Below are positions 45,355 through 58,265 of a stretch of 64,000 bases of DNA, in pieces. Positions within the stretch are counted from its first letter, which is position 1, and each line of letters starts with the position of its first letter. A program made the position numbers and the translations under genes. The DNA is from Gentiana macrophylla (taxonomy: Eukaryota > Streptophyta > Magnoliopsida > Gentianales > Gentianaceae): assembly GCA_026214975.1 (NCBI GenBank), contig CM047809.1, positions 25,842,875 to 25,906,874 of the forward strand, given 5' to 3'. The notes beneath the pieces were generated by a model. That model saw only the letters and a program-made list of their open reading frames with translations. It was not told the origin of the DNA and did no database searches.

Positions 45355-46934
45355 TGATGTCGGGTCAAGTAATAAAAATACACGATACCTAAATAACACA
45401 CTAGCAAGAGAACTAGGTTCAATCGTAGTATAGTTAGATAGAGTCGAGGTCGAACCCATAGAGACACGACTTAAACGAAATATAACTAATTAAACTAAAA
45501 GGAAAATTAAAGGCGGTCTCCGACCAACCATTAACGTAGAATTAAAATTGACACAATAGAAACACAAAACCAACACAAGACACAACGACACTACGACACT
45601 TACTTTTATAGTTTTTATAAATGATTAACAAACGGTATTGATAACGCTAGTAGTAATTACTCCCCCATGCTATGTAGATTGACGACGAGACAAAACAAGA
45701 CATTTAAGATTAATTATTCGACTACGGAGTCATCCCTAAAATAGATCTAGCTCGGGTAGGCCATCTAGATCATCGTGTCTCCGTTACGTGACTTCACATT
45801 TTTAGTCTCCATCTCATATAACTTCGACACAATTACGAAAACTAAGGATGCCGGTATAAACCGTAACCTCGCTCTAAGCAACATTCCTATGGTTAGGCGT
45901 GACTTCTTACACACCGATTCAATCTCTCATCCCAAGTAACAATCACTTTTGGGTCTCATGTTAAATTACGATGACGTATAATTAAGTTGATCATTTAATT
46001 ACTCGCTTGAATTACAAAGCGAGAACTCTGGCGTAGTCGGCCGTTCACGAGACAAATCAAGAACATCACAGATCTTGCTACCAAATGAGACATAGTCTCA
46101 CCGCCAAATGAGCTCAGAGTCGAACCCGATTTGCTCGTGAAACGTCTTTTACGTCTCAAATCTACATAAACATGGGTTTGTTAATTAACTACATCACGAA
46201 ATCAATACACAAAACATCTACTCCATCACGAAATAAATTAGATCTATGAATAAAGATTGCATAATTGAGTGGACATTACCCTCGAAGACGAGCGTGATTC
46301 CCACTCCTCGATACGATCTCTAACCGGCGATTCTAACGACTCCGTAATGAAAGAACATAAAATAAAGAAAACATATATTGAAAATAGAACCAATGTTGTG
46401 GAATTGTATTTTGCCAAAGTATTCTAGAGTGTGTATAATAAAATTCGTGGCTGCTCCTTTATATAGAGACTTAGACCGACTTAAAGATATATTTGAAAAT
46501 CCTAAAACACGTAGATATAACTCCCAGCCGATCTCCCAGATTTACTGGACTCGCCCCCAGCGAGCTGATGACTCGCTGCCAGTGAGCTCACTGCTTTCTG
46601 ATTGGCTCGATGGCATTTCTTGTTTCTTACTCCACTTTTCGTGCTGCTTCGGTATTTATCTTTAATGCAATCCGATTCTGCCTTGATTTCTCTTGAGATT
46701 TACTTCCTCCGATTGTAGATATTCTTCGATTTATCGCAATCTATAAAATCAATATTTATTGAACAGTAAATCCTATTTAAATAATAAAAACAGATAAATA
46801 CCAAATTATATCTTATAAATCATACAATACTAAATAATCAATATAAACATGTGATTTAATATAAAATATATATTACAAATCTCGATTTAAGGAAAATGTT
46901 GATGACATTTATGGGTATAATTTGACCGTCATCA
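45355..46934 (-). repeat. 3' LTR of the gypsy element
   Basis: 1580 bp, inverted ends TGATG/CATCA. The minus-strand TATA box TATATAAA lies at 46458-46465. A GC-richer block at 46551-46605 holds two copies of an ACTCGC..CCAG.GAGCT motif. Confidence 0.9.
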
Positions 46935-46950
46935 ACTACCCCCCACTTAG
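46935..46950 (-). promoter_or_regulatory. Polypurine tract of the gypsy element
   Basis: Minus strand CTAAGTGGGGGGTAGT abuts the 3' LTR start TGATGACGG. Confidence 0.85.
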
Positions 46951-48389
46951 ACTTTGATCGTCCCGAACAAAGCATCAATAAGTCATTCCCCAAGACAACA
47001 TTTTTCATGGTCAAATCATACTTACACAAGAAACTCGAGTCAACTCATACCATTCATGCTCATAAGGCATCCATTATTCACTACTCGTTATGAATTGAAG
47101 TGATGTGTGCATGTGCATTCAGTTTTATATATTCGTGGCAAGATTAAAGTTAATGCTAACTTCGCAGTCTTAACCTACCTACATCAACATTCCCATGTCT
47201 TAAGCCTCGCAATGGTTAAAGACATGGTACAATAAGCAAGAGCGTCATCCATAAGGTTTTTGGACTCGGAGACCGAGAAAATACTCAAAGCCTCATAAAA
47301 ACTTGAATTTCAAGCATTTTCATAATTTCAAGCATTAACACCTCTCAAGAAAGAAACTTGCTTTAAAGGTAAAGTATGCATTGCAAGAATCCCCCTCTCA
47401 CGGATCAGTGGACAGCATTAAATATTACCACAAGCGCGGGGCTACTTTGGTAACATTACTACAAGCCCAGTGTTTAACGCATTGTCAAAACACTGATAAT
47501 TCTCAAGCTTATTACTCTGCTTTGATGGCTAGAAAATAAGAATACATCAGCAGATAAATATCGACACTCAGCTTGCATAACCAATCATCTACGCAATGTA
47601 CACATAATTCTTCTTAGTTATTATAATTCGTACGGTATTTGTCGATTCAAATTGAGTAATCGAATAATAAATAACTACTTGCGACAGTCGGCATGAATAT
47701 CCTTAAGTTTACATTCACATAAGTATAAAATGATCACGTACTCATGCAACTTGGTTCCTTTCCTATCAATTCCATGTTTTAGAACTCACAATTCTAAGGG
47801 TACGAGATATTAATTTGGTATTTGTTCAATTTTTTTTTTCATTTTTCACCGTTTCATTCAATTGTTCAATTATAACACATCATAGCTAAGTCTCCTACCC
47901 CCCATTTAAATTTGGCATTGTCCCTAATGACATAGAAAAAGGAGAATATAAGAAAAAAGACTTAGCTCTGGAAACGGCTCTCAAGTAGATGCAGAATATA
48001 AGAGCGATCCAAGCACGTCGTGGAGAAGCAAACAAAAACCTGTTTAAGCAAACCAAACAGAAACTCCACGAAACCGTTAATAATATGTCAATGGAAGTTA
48101 TAAAATAATGTGGCAGTAATTAGATATTGAATATCCAAAAATAGATTAAGCCATTTTATTTCATACAACCAACGACAAGGAAAACCAAAGAGTTAAAACT
48201 ACAAAACTCACATGGCGGCTATTAAGGAAAAAACCTCGTTTATTCCGAACTTAGAATCGGAACATGGCGAGATGAAAAAAACCTTAACAGTCTCATGCTA
48301 CTTTATTCAAACAAAACAAAAACAAAAGATAGTTTTTAAGAAATAGTTCTCAGGTTATAGTCGTCAGCTCGACTTAATTCAACGATGGT
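46951..48389 (-). other. Non-coding region between pol and 3' LTR of the gypsy element
   Basis: 1.4 kb where Athila elements may carry an env-like ORF. No ORF survives or was ever present. It holds a second purine-tract-like sequence at about 47894-47905. Confidence 0.6.
47894..47905 (-). promoter_or_regulatory. Second polypurine-tract-like sequence
   Basis: Minus strand AATGGGGGGTAGG about 1 kb upstream of the terminal tract. It shares GGGGGGTAG with it. Confidence 0.45.
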
Positions 48390-51300
48390 TTAATGATAGG
48401 TGGGATCCTCAAGAGTGAAGACTTCCTCCTCCGTTCCTTGACCAAGACCAATGCAATGTTTCACACGGTGTCCATTAACCACAAAAGTGGATTGATCCTT
48501 AAGGTTTAATAACTCAACATCTCCAGAAGGGAAAACCTTACTTACTTGATAAGGGCCATACCATCGTGATTTTAACTTGCCAGGAAAGAGTCTCAAGCGC
48601 GAATTGTAAAGAAGAACCAGATCACCTTCCTTAAAGGTGCGGTCCAATATTTTCTTATCATGAAATTTCTTCATGCGCTCCTTAAATATTTTTGCATTCT
48701 CATAAGCTTCCAGACGAAACTCCTCCAGGTGAGTTATTTCCAACAATCTTTTTTCTCCAGCTAAACTCTCATCAAAATTCAACATACGCGTAGCCCACAT
48801 GGCACGGTGTTCAAGTTCAACCGGTAGATGACATGCTTTTCCAAACACAATCTTATAAGGGGACATACCAATAGTCGTCTTATAAGCAGTTCTATAAGCC
48901 CATAAAGCATCATTTAACCTCAGCGACCAATCCTTTCTAGTCGTATTTACAGTTTTCTCCAAAATGCGCTTTATTTCTCGATTCGTAACCTCAACTTGTC
49001 CACTTGTTTGAGGGTGATAAGCAGTAGCTAATTTGTGCCTAACCCCGTACTTAATCATCAACTTTTCAAATGGCCTATTACAAAAATGGCTCCCATTATC
49101 ACTAATAATGGCACAAGGGATTCCAAACCGCGTACAAAATATTTTTCTTTAAGCACTTTAGAACAACTTTCGCATCGTTAGTAGGTGAAGCGATGGCCTC
49201 AACCCATTTGGACACGCAGTCGACTGCCACTAAGATATAGCGGTTGGACAAAGACGAAGTAAAGGGTCCCACAAAATCAATACCCCAACCATCAAAGAGT
49301 TCCACCTCTAGGATATTCTTCAGTGGCATTTCATTCCTTCTCGAGATATTTCCCGTCATTTGGCAAGAATGACAAGATCTAGCATATTGATGTGCATCTT
49401 TGAACAAAGTGGGCCAGTAAAAACCACATTGGAGAACTTTCACAACCATCTTCTCTCCTCCATAATGTCCTCCGGCCTCATAAGCGTGGCAATGTCTAAA
49501 GATATCAAACATCTCCTCTTCCGGCACACATCTCCTAAAGACATTGTCGGATCCTAGCTTAATCAGATAGGGCTCTTCCCAATAATAGTGCCTAAGATCC
49601 TTGAAGAATTTCTTTCTTTCTTGGGGGTTGAGATTTGGTGGCAAGTATTTCGCGGATAGATAATTCACAAAGTCTTTAAACCATGGTTGTTTCTTCTCTT
49701 TCACAACCTCAACACGCGAAGATACTGCCGCGCAATCATCCTTTCCTCGTATGGCCGTGATGGAGAATAACTGTTCATCAAGAAATGTTTCTCCAATCTC
49801 GGTCATTGGCTCATTATCCTCTATGTGTAAACGGGAAAGATGATCCACAACCAGATTCTCAGATCCTTTCTTATCACGGATTTCTACATCAAACTCTTGC
49901 AATAGTAGAATACATCTTAATAACCTTGGCTTGGAATCTTGTTTGGCTAAAAGATACTTCAAAGCTGCATGGTCTGTCCAAACAGTGACTTTAGATCCCA
50001 CTAGATATGATCTAAACTTGTCAAACACAAAGATAACAGCTAGAAGCTCTTTCTCAGTGGTTGCATAATTCCTTTGAGCAGTATTTAAAGTTTGATTAGC
50101 ATAGTAGATGAGCCTAATGATTTTGTCTTTCCTTTATCCTAAGGCAACACCTACAGCAGTATCGCTTGCATCGCACATCAACTCAAGCGGTAGATTCCAA
50201 TCAGGCGCAATCAGAATGGGTGCAGTAATAAGCATGCCCTTTAACTCATTGAAAGCTCTCATGCACTTATTAGTAAACACAAATGGCACATCCTTGGCCA
50301 ATAACTTAGTAAGAGGTCTAGAGATTAAGGAAAAGTCTTTCACAAACCGATGATAGAATCCCGCGTGGCCAAGAAAACCTCGCAATGTCTTAAGATTGGT
50401 TGGTGGAGGCAGTTTTTCAATCACCTCTACTTTTGCTCTATCCACCTCTATACCGTTCTTTGAAATACGGTGGCCAATTACTATACCTTCAGTAACCATA
50501 AGATGACATTTCTACCAGTTAAGCACCAGATTCGTCTCCTCACATCTCTTCAACACTCATGCTAGATGCGTGAGGCATGAATCAAAATCATCTCCAAATA
50601 CGGAGAAATCATCCATAAAGATCTCTAGGAAATATTCAACCATATTAGCAAATAGAGAAATCATGCATCTTTGAAACGTTGCTGGTGCATTGCACAAACC
50701 AAAGGGCATTCTATTATAAGCAAAGGTTCCATATGGACATGTAAAAGTGGTCTTTTCACGATCTTCGGGTGAGATATGAATTTGATAGTATCCCGAGTAA
50801 ACGTCAAGGAAACAATAAAACGCATGTTCGCTCAGTCTCTCGAGCATTTGATCAATGAAGGGAAGAGGGAAGTGATCTTTACGAGTAGCATCATTCAGCT
50901 TCCTAAAGTCAATGCACACTCTATGACCAGTAATGAGTCTAACAGGAATTAACTCGTTTGACTCATTAGCTTGCACCGTCAAACCCCCATTCTTCAGAAC
51001 TACGTGGATCGGGCTAATCCATTCACTATAAGAGATAGGAAAGATGATTCTCATTTTTAACATCTTAATAACTTCATCCCTAACCACGTCCTTCAATTGT
51101 GGAGTCAACCTTCTTTGGGGTTGTGCAACTGCTTTCTTTGCAGGATCAACGGAGATTTTATGCATACAAACGCTAGGGCTAATGCCTTTAATGTCAGCTA
51201 TTGTCCATCCAAATGATCCGCGATACACTCTCAACACTCTCATCAGCTTTTCTTCTTGTATTTCACTCAAGGCAGAAGAAATAATAAGCAGCAAGGTCTC

Positions 51301-52743
51301 ATCTTGACGGAATACATACTTCAAATGTGCAGGCAGAGGCTTCAACGTCAGATTGGTAAGTGGTTCTTCTAACGAGGTCTTTAACTTTTGTCCGGTTAGC
51401 TTAAGTTCAAAGAACTTATGCCATGTCGGTCTATGGTAGAATTTCTCAACCTCGGTAGACTTCATCTCTTCAACATGGCCAGGGGTTCCTCTACTACATC
51501 CAGGCCATATCACTTTCTCTTCCTCGCTACGCTCGTATTTTACTTCATCCTCTAACTCTAGGGTAGCCTCGAGGAAGTCTTTAATATCTTCATATTGTTG
51601 GAAGTCATTGACAAGCTTGTCAACAGAATCCAACATGAAACATGCATCCTCTCCATCATCAGGTGTCTTCATAGTGTCAAACACGTTGAATGCTATTTCA
51701 TCTCCATTAACTCTTAACACTAAATCTCCTTTGTAAACATCGATAAGCGTCCTACTAGTGGCCATAAAAGGTCTTTCTAAGATTAGGGGCACTTCGTAGT
51801 TAGCTTCCATATCTAGTACAACAAAGTCGACAGGAAACACAAACTTCTCAACTCTTACTAGCACATCCTCAACCACTCCACAAGGTTCCTTAACCGATCG
51901 ATCAGCTAATTGCAAAGTAGTTGAAGTCTTTTTAAGGTCTTTCATACCTAGATTTTGGAAAATGGATAGAGGCATCAGATTTACGCTCGCTCCTAAATCA
52001 CACAAGGCCTTGTTCAAACATACGTTACCTATGGTGCAGGGAATGAGAAAACTTCCCGGATCCTTACACTTAGCGGGTAACTTATGTTGAAGAATGGCTG
52101 AGCACTCCTCATTCAGGAAAAAGGTCTCTAAATCTAGGAGTTTCCTCTTAGTAGAGACAGCCTCTTTTAAGAACTTGGTGTACTCAGGCATCTCAGCAAG
52201 TGCTTCAACTAAAGGTATATTGATGTGTAGTTTTCTAAAGATATCTATGAACTTCTTATACCATTTGTCATCAACCTTAGGCTTAGATTTGCGTGGAGGA
52301 TAAGGTAAGGTTGAAGGATCGACATCAGTGAAAATATGATACATATTATTATAAAGCTCAACTCTAGGGCCAGCAGGTTCCTTATAGGTCTCTTGCTCAG
52401 GTAAAGTTTCAGAGGTATTTCCTTCCTTGCTTGGCTCACCATCCTTACTCTCTACGGTTTTCTCTTTCTCTTTTAAAGATGGTGGAGTTACTTCTTTCCC
52501 ACTTCTAGTCATGATCGCATTCAAATCCTTAGGATTTTTATCAGTGTTGCTTGGCAATCCTCCAAGAGGTCTAGTTGAGACTTGCTCAGCTAATTGTCCT
52601 ATTTGGTGAGTGAAATTTTGGACTATGGCTTCTTGATTGGTCACCTTAACATCGTTCTTTTGACAATATTGGCTAAAGTTAGTGGCTAACTCAGCCATAT
52701 ATTTTGAAAGTTGTTCCATATTGTCAGTAACGACATTACTCAA
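48390..52743 (-). pseudogene. Pol of the gypsy element (protease, RT, RNase H, integrase)
   Basis: The first open stretch (52743-50557, 728 codons) has the aspartic protease motif CDLGASVNLMP near residue 250, RT motifs HRVCIDFRKLND and FMDDFSVFGDD (catalytic Asp pair) near 710, and the CPYGTFAYNRMPFGL block. The same frame continues through two stops (near 50557 and 50500) into the GHRISKNGIEV and RGFLGHAGFYHRF RT end, then a third stop near 50133 before RNase H ([10 protein letters not shown]). Integrase follows: zinc region ([18 protein letters not shown]), first Asp in GIDFVGPF, then a one-base shift near 49100-49150. The last frame (49061-48390) has the catalytic Glu region [14 protein letters not shown] and ends in a basic C-terminal segment. 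At least three nonsense changes and one frameshift: dead, but long frames survive. Confidence 0.92.
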
Positions 52744-53208
52744 TTTTTCTATCGTAGCTTCTCAACCAAAAATTTTAGTTTGTTGTGGTACATAAGTAGT
52801 AGGCGGTTTAGTTCCTTCTCCTGCATTAGGGTCGCTATATCGGAATCCAGGATGGTTATGATTAGGCTTATATCCTCCTCATTGATTTCCTTGTCTCCCA
52901 ATATAGTTGGCTTCTTCAGTACCAGCATTCTCACTTTGAGGAATTACTTAGATTCCAGTCCTTTCTACTCTTCTTGCCATCCTCTCTCTGCATTCCATCT
53001 ACCTTATTGTTGATAATGCATGGTTGTTTTAAGATTTTGGTAGATGCACTATCCTCAAATATGTCGCCATCTTCACAAAGAGCTATGTCATTGCCTCCCA
53101 TTGACTATTCATCGCTATCCGATCCATCTTTCCTTGTGCCTCCTCAGAGATAAAAGAACAAACGCCCCATTGCTGTAGAGGCGTCTACTCTAACTTTCTC
53201 GGTCTCTC
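52744..53208 (-). pseudogene. Degenerate end of gag (nucleocapsid region) of the gypsy element
   Basis: The minus strand carries recognisable but frame-broken continuation of gag, with one T missing near 53215 after the CPHHDISLWLLMQTF block and several stops. No CCHC knuckle can be read. Confidence 0.55.
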
Positions 53209-54036
53209 TCAATCCATGGTAAAAGTTTGCATTAAAAGCCAAAGAGAGATATCATGATGAGGACACTTTCTTATAGCTTCCTTAAAACGCTCCCAAGCTT
53301 GGTCAAAACTCTCTCCAGGTTGTTGCTTAAATCCTAAGATGTCCTGGCGTAACTTAAAGGTTTTTCCTAAAGGAAAATACTTATTCATGATTTTTTGCAA
53401 CAATTGTTCCCAAGTAGTGATAGATCCAGCCTCTAAAGAGAAAAGCCATTGCTTAGCTTTATCTTTCAAAGTGAAACGGAAAAGCTTAAGAAGAATGTTA
53501 CCCTCCGGGATTAATTCTGGCTTCACAGTGCTAACGATTTCCAAGAAATTTGTCACGTGAACACCATGATCCTTATTTTGGATTCCATGAAAAGTGGAAT
53601 AGTTGGTCACCATTTGAATTACATTAGGCCTAGGGTGATAGACTTCCGCAGCATTTTGTGGTGCTACGATAGCGGGAATGAATTGCTCAATAGTAGGCGT
53701 TGCATAACTTTGTAAAGTGTGCCTCACGGCTTGGTTTCCATTATTAGCATTAAGATTATTCGCATTATTAACATTATTGGCATTATTAATAACTTGTTCA
53801 GGATTAAGTACCTGGTTCGGATTGTTCGGAATGCCTTCCATTTCCGTCTCAGATTCATAATGCCCAGAATGATCGGTTGTATGTCCTTCTTCCAATCCGT
53901 GCTCGCTTTCCTCGAGATTTGGATCCTCTTCTCCTTGCTTAGCCAGTTCTCTAGCTAACTTCCTATTTCGTCTTGCAAATTTCTCTATTCCAAGGTTATA
54001 TGGCTCAAGCGGTTCCTTCGATTTCCGAGTAGCGTA
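53209..54036 (-). pseudogene. Gag (capsid part) of the gypsy element
   Basis: An open frame from just after a TAG at 54037-54039 to 53209. It has an RKSKEPLEPYNLGI start region, an Asn-rich tract (NNANNVNNANNLNANNGNQ), and the Retrotrans_gag core LKDKAKQWLFSLEAGSITTW, FKQQPGESFDQAWERFKE and CPHHDI. No ATG is present at the expected start: codons after the TAG are TAC GCT. The frame then shifts. Forms virus-like particles in intact relatives. Confidence 0.85.
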
Positions 54037-54387
54037 CTATAAAATAACAAAAAACAATAAAACAATAAAAAACTTAAAAGGCTAGGCCTTTATCTAGACT
54101 ATATAATTAAAACAAAACTAAAACATACTCTATAAATTATAAAAAAAATACGAAAACACAAAACAGAAACTGTGTAAAACGAAACGGAATGAAACGCCTT
54201 TAAAAATCAAGCGGCTTGCTCAAATGAATGAGAGTTCATTGCAAGTGAAGTCTCGAAACTACCCAGATTTGTTTTACGACACTAACACATTAATTCTATG
54301 CTACAAAAACTAATTAAACAGACACGATTCACAATATTTACGAATTTACTTTTAATAAAATAAGCTATACTTGATTAATGACACGAG
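54037..54387 (-). other. Leader of the gypsy element
   Basis: 350 bp between PBS and gag, A-rich on the plus reading, no coding content. Confidence 0.6.
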
Positions 54388-54405
54388 TCCCCGGCAACGG
54401 CGCCA
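54388..54405 (-). promoter_or_regulatory. Primer binding site of the gypsy element
   Basis: Minus strand TGGCGCCGTTGCCGGGGA, the tRNA-Asp-type site of many plant gypsy elements, six bases from the LTR end. Confidence 0.88.
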
Positions 54406-54411
54406 AAAACT

Positions 54412-55993
54412 TGATGTCGGGTCAAGTAATAAAAATACTCGATACCTAAATAACACACTAGCAAGAGAAGTAGGTTCAATCATAGTATAGTTAGATAGAG
54501 TCGAGGTCGATCCCACAGAGACTCAGCTTAAACGAAATATAACTTATTAAACTAAAAAGCAAATTAAAGGCGGTCTCCGACCAACCATTAACGTAGAATT
54601 GAAATTGACACAATAGAAACACAAAACAAACACAAGGTACAATGACACTAAGACACTTAATTTTATAGATTTTATAAATGATTAACAAACGGTATTGATA
54701 ACGCTAGTAGTAATTAATCCCCCATGCTATGTAGATTGACGACGAGACAAAACAAGACATTTAAGATTGAATATTCTGACTACGGGAGTCATCCCCTAAA
54801 ATAGATCTAGCTCCGGGTAGGCCATCTAGATCATCGTGTCTCCGTTACGTGACTTCACATTTTTATTCTCCATCTCATATAACTTCTGACACAATTAGAA
54901 ACTAGGGATGCCGGTATAAACCGCAACCTCGTCTAAGCAACATTCATATGGTTAGGCGCACTTCTTAGACACCGATTCAATCTCTGTCCTAAGTAACAAT
55001 CACTTTTTGGGTCTCATGTTAAATTACGATGACAAATAATTATTTTGATCCAGTTTAATTACTCGTTTTAATTACAAAGCAGAGAACCTGACGTAGTCGA
55101 AGCCGTTCACAGACAAATCAAGAACATCACAGATCTTGCTACGAGCGAGACATAGTCTCGCTGCCAGCATGCTCAGATCTGAACCCGATTTGCTCATGAA
55201 ACGTCTTTTACGTCTCGAATCTACATAAACATGGGTTTGTTAATTAACTACATCATGAAATCAATACACAAAACAACTACTCCATCACGAAATAAATTAG
55301 ATCTACGAATAAAGATTGCCTAATTAAGTAGACATTACCCTCGAAGACGAGCGTGATTCCCACTCCTCGATACGATCTCTAACCGGCGATTCTAACGACT
55401 CCGTAATGAAAGAACATAAAATAAAGAAAACATATATTGAAAATAGAACCAATGTTGTGGAACTGTATTTTGCTAAAGTATTCTAGAGTGTGTATAATAA
55501 AATTCGTGGCTGCTCCTTTATATAGAGACTTAGACTGACTTAATGATATATTTGAAAATCCTAAAACGCATAGAGATAACTCCCAGCCGATCTCCCAGAT
55601 TTACTGGACTCGCCCCCAGTGAGCTGATGACTCGCTGCCAGCGAGCTCACTTCTTTCTGATTGGATCGCTGGCATTTCTTGTTTCTTACTCCACTTTTTG
55701 TGCTGCTTCGGTATTTATCTTTAATGCAATCTGATTCTGCCTTGATTTCTCTTGAGATTTACTTCCTCCGATTGTAGATATTCTTCGATTTATCGCAATC
55801 TATAAAATCAATATTTATTGCACAGTAAATCCTATTTAAATAATAAAAACAGATAAATAACAAATTATATCTTATAAATCACACAATACTAAATAATCAA
55901 TATAAACATGTGATTTAATATAAAATATATATTACAAATCTCGATTTAAGGACAATGTTGATGACATTTATGGGTATAATTTGACCGTCATCA
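54412..55993 (-). repeat. 5' LTR of the gypsy element
   Basis: 1582 bp. Point differences and small indels relative to 45355-46934 occur throughout. Confidence 0.9.
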
Positions 55994-58265
55994 ATATATC
56001 AAGGACCGGTCCGAATACAAGATGTAAATTGGAAAGACTTTTACAAGAACCGAATACAGATTCAACACATTTAGATTACAATCTTCAGGTTACAAAATAT
56101 ATTGATTACACTGCTGAAATATTACACAACTTGCAGAGAGCTTAGATCATAGGATTTCAACACAGTGTGAAGACTGATATATCAAGGATGATACATCAAA
56201 AATGATCAGACGAAGCTGAACAGATAGCAGGGCTGGATACAGAACTTAAGCTCAACCTGATCACCTTACACACCATAAATATGACTGAAAAACCCTTGCA
56301 GCAAAATCAAGGCAGCAGATTCAGCCTATTACAGGCACTACAGATAAGTACAAAAAATAACAGATAAGGAACACAAAGCAGCAGTGCAAATGCAATGATG
56401 CTGATGTGCAGAAAATGCAGTAGAGTGTGTAAGCTTTAGCAATACAAATTAAGAGCAGCACAACTTAAGATAGAGCACTTAAGATTGAACAATGGATTCA
56501 GAATGTGCAAACAGGTGCAAAGCACTAATCAACTATTCAATAACAGCAAGTTGGTGTGTACACAAAAACAGCAGATTAAAAAGGATAGTGTGCAGAAAAG
56601 TGCAAGTGTACAATGTATTTCAAACACTAGTTTATCAAGGGTATCAAGTATACACAGTCAAGCACAAAGATCCACACGAGTGGCGCCAAATTTCAGCCTT
56701 TGAACATAAGAAGTTTGAGTCAAAACTGAAATTCAGATAAAGGTAACAATTTAGGGATAAACCTAGATCAACAGGTTACTCAAACCTGACACTTTTGATC
56801 AGTCCTTTTTCAGGCTTGACTGTGGTGTGTACAAGGCCACATCAGAATTTTAGCAAACCGATGGCAGTCTTCCACTGCACAGAACTTCTTTAGAAAGAGA
56901 ATTCTACGGATTCAGAAACTGATATTGATGTCCTTTTACACACACTAAGACCAAGACTTGAATCAAGGACAAATCAAAACACAATGGACTCAATTAAAAA
57001 TTGGACTAGTTAACTAATCGAGACTAAGACACAGATGCAACACAAGCAATACAGGGGCAAAAACTCAACAACAAAAAGGGCAATTGCAGTACGCTCGCAC
57101 ACAAGAAGAACCTCGAATTTCACCTTCATTGATCCTGAAACAGGAGCTATTGGATGGAAATGATCTTCCTTCAATACAGTAGCTTCATATCAGCCCTCAA
57201 ATTGCAGTATCTCACAAGATACTCAACTTCCTTGCCTACACTCTTAGACTCACACAAAAGGAGGACTTCTTGAAAGAATGAAAATGTCGGATTGCTGTTG
57301 TGTTCAATTGGTACCATCCAAGGTCGATATAAGTGACTCTTTATAGGACTTGGGGGTAGAGAACCTTAAAGCCTTAAGTGTGAAACCAAATTGAACTCAT
57401 TACGAACCGGGTAGATATTCACCGGTTCGAATAAGCACATGTGGTGAGCGAAGATTTCCCTGGCAGAATCAGTGATTGAAGGCTGCAATCTTCAGCATTT
57501 AATACTATGAATCAGTACCGTATCTTTTCTCAAAGGCCACGAGCTGCTCCTCAATAATCTATCCAAATCAATTTCACTTAGCATAGTATATGTTCACATG
57601 GACCGACCGTTTAACAACTGTGATAACATTTTAATACCAAAATATTTAAATGCTATATAGTACATTTACTAAACACCTTTCGAAAACATAGTGTTGGAAA
57701 ACATATATATACTAAAAGAAAAGTATATACTGTAATCTTAGAAGCAAGTATGTTACCATGAAACATCATGATTTATATTAAAGATTATCATATTGCATTC
57801 TACACAAATCAGCTAAAGCAACATGCAACAGGAATGATATACATAACATATACTATTTTTATAGTACTGATAATCCATGACAGCATATGAAAACACACGG
57901 GTTTAATGGATGGGTAGGTTATTATGTTAAAATGATAGTGGATTAGGTTAGGCAGGTCCAATGACATTCTAAGTAATTAAAATGTCATACAAAATAAATA
58001 TGTATACATTTAGGTACCTGCAAAACCAAGATAAAAAAACCAGGATGCCATAAGATGTAAGTCAAAGACTTCATGGATATGTTAGTGTGACATACAATGA
58101 TATAAATATATACATAATAGTCACACAATCAAGCAGATATTATCATGATATTAAATATAATTCAAATCACTAAAATATTTATATAAAAGCTTTAAATCAC
58201 GGGAGACGTTACTTTTGAAAATTAATCAACATAACTTATACTACCACAAAATACTCAACATTCAG

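Larger units (their letters stand above)
45355..55993 (-). mobile_element. Athila-like Ty3/gypsy element nested in element C LTR
   Basis: 10,639 bp, TGATGTCGGGTC to GACCGTCATCA, with ATATA duplications (45350-45354, 55994-55998). Minus orientation: 5' LTR 54412-55993, tRNA-Asp type PBS, gag, pol in the order protease-RT-RNase H-integrase, purine tract, 3' LTR 45355-46934. The LTRs differ at many positions, so it is older than copia 1. The [15 protein letters not shown] integrase block and the DLGA protease are features I associate with Athila (established family pattern; lineage call by eye). Confidence 0.92.
34642..58260 (-). mobile_element. Element C: gag-only copia-type element with about 3-kb LTRs, nested in copia B pol
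   Basis: TGTTGGATCGATAATGG to ATACTCAACA, flanked by perfect TTCAG duplications (34637-34641, 58261-58265). It splits copia B pol between the integrase C-terminal region and RT. Minus orientation follows from the PBS at 44593-44604 and the purine tract at 41710-41722. The internal region is only about 2.9 kb with a gag-like gene and no pol, so it is non-autonomous. 23.6 kb as found, about 8.7 kb after subtracting the gypsy element and the gene-fragment insert. Confidence 0.9.
44607..58260 (-). repeat. 5' LTR of element C, split by the gypsy element
   Basis: 44607-45354 and 55999-58260 give about 3.0 kb. It is roughly 200 bp longer than its partner because a 183-bp segment is present twice (45172-45354 and 55999-56181), one copy on each side of the gypsy insertion. 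Confidence 0.85.

Noticed and set aside
46951..48389. Possible env-like ORF of the Athila-like element
   Set aside because: No frame of useful length or membrane segment in this region.
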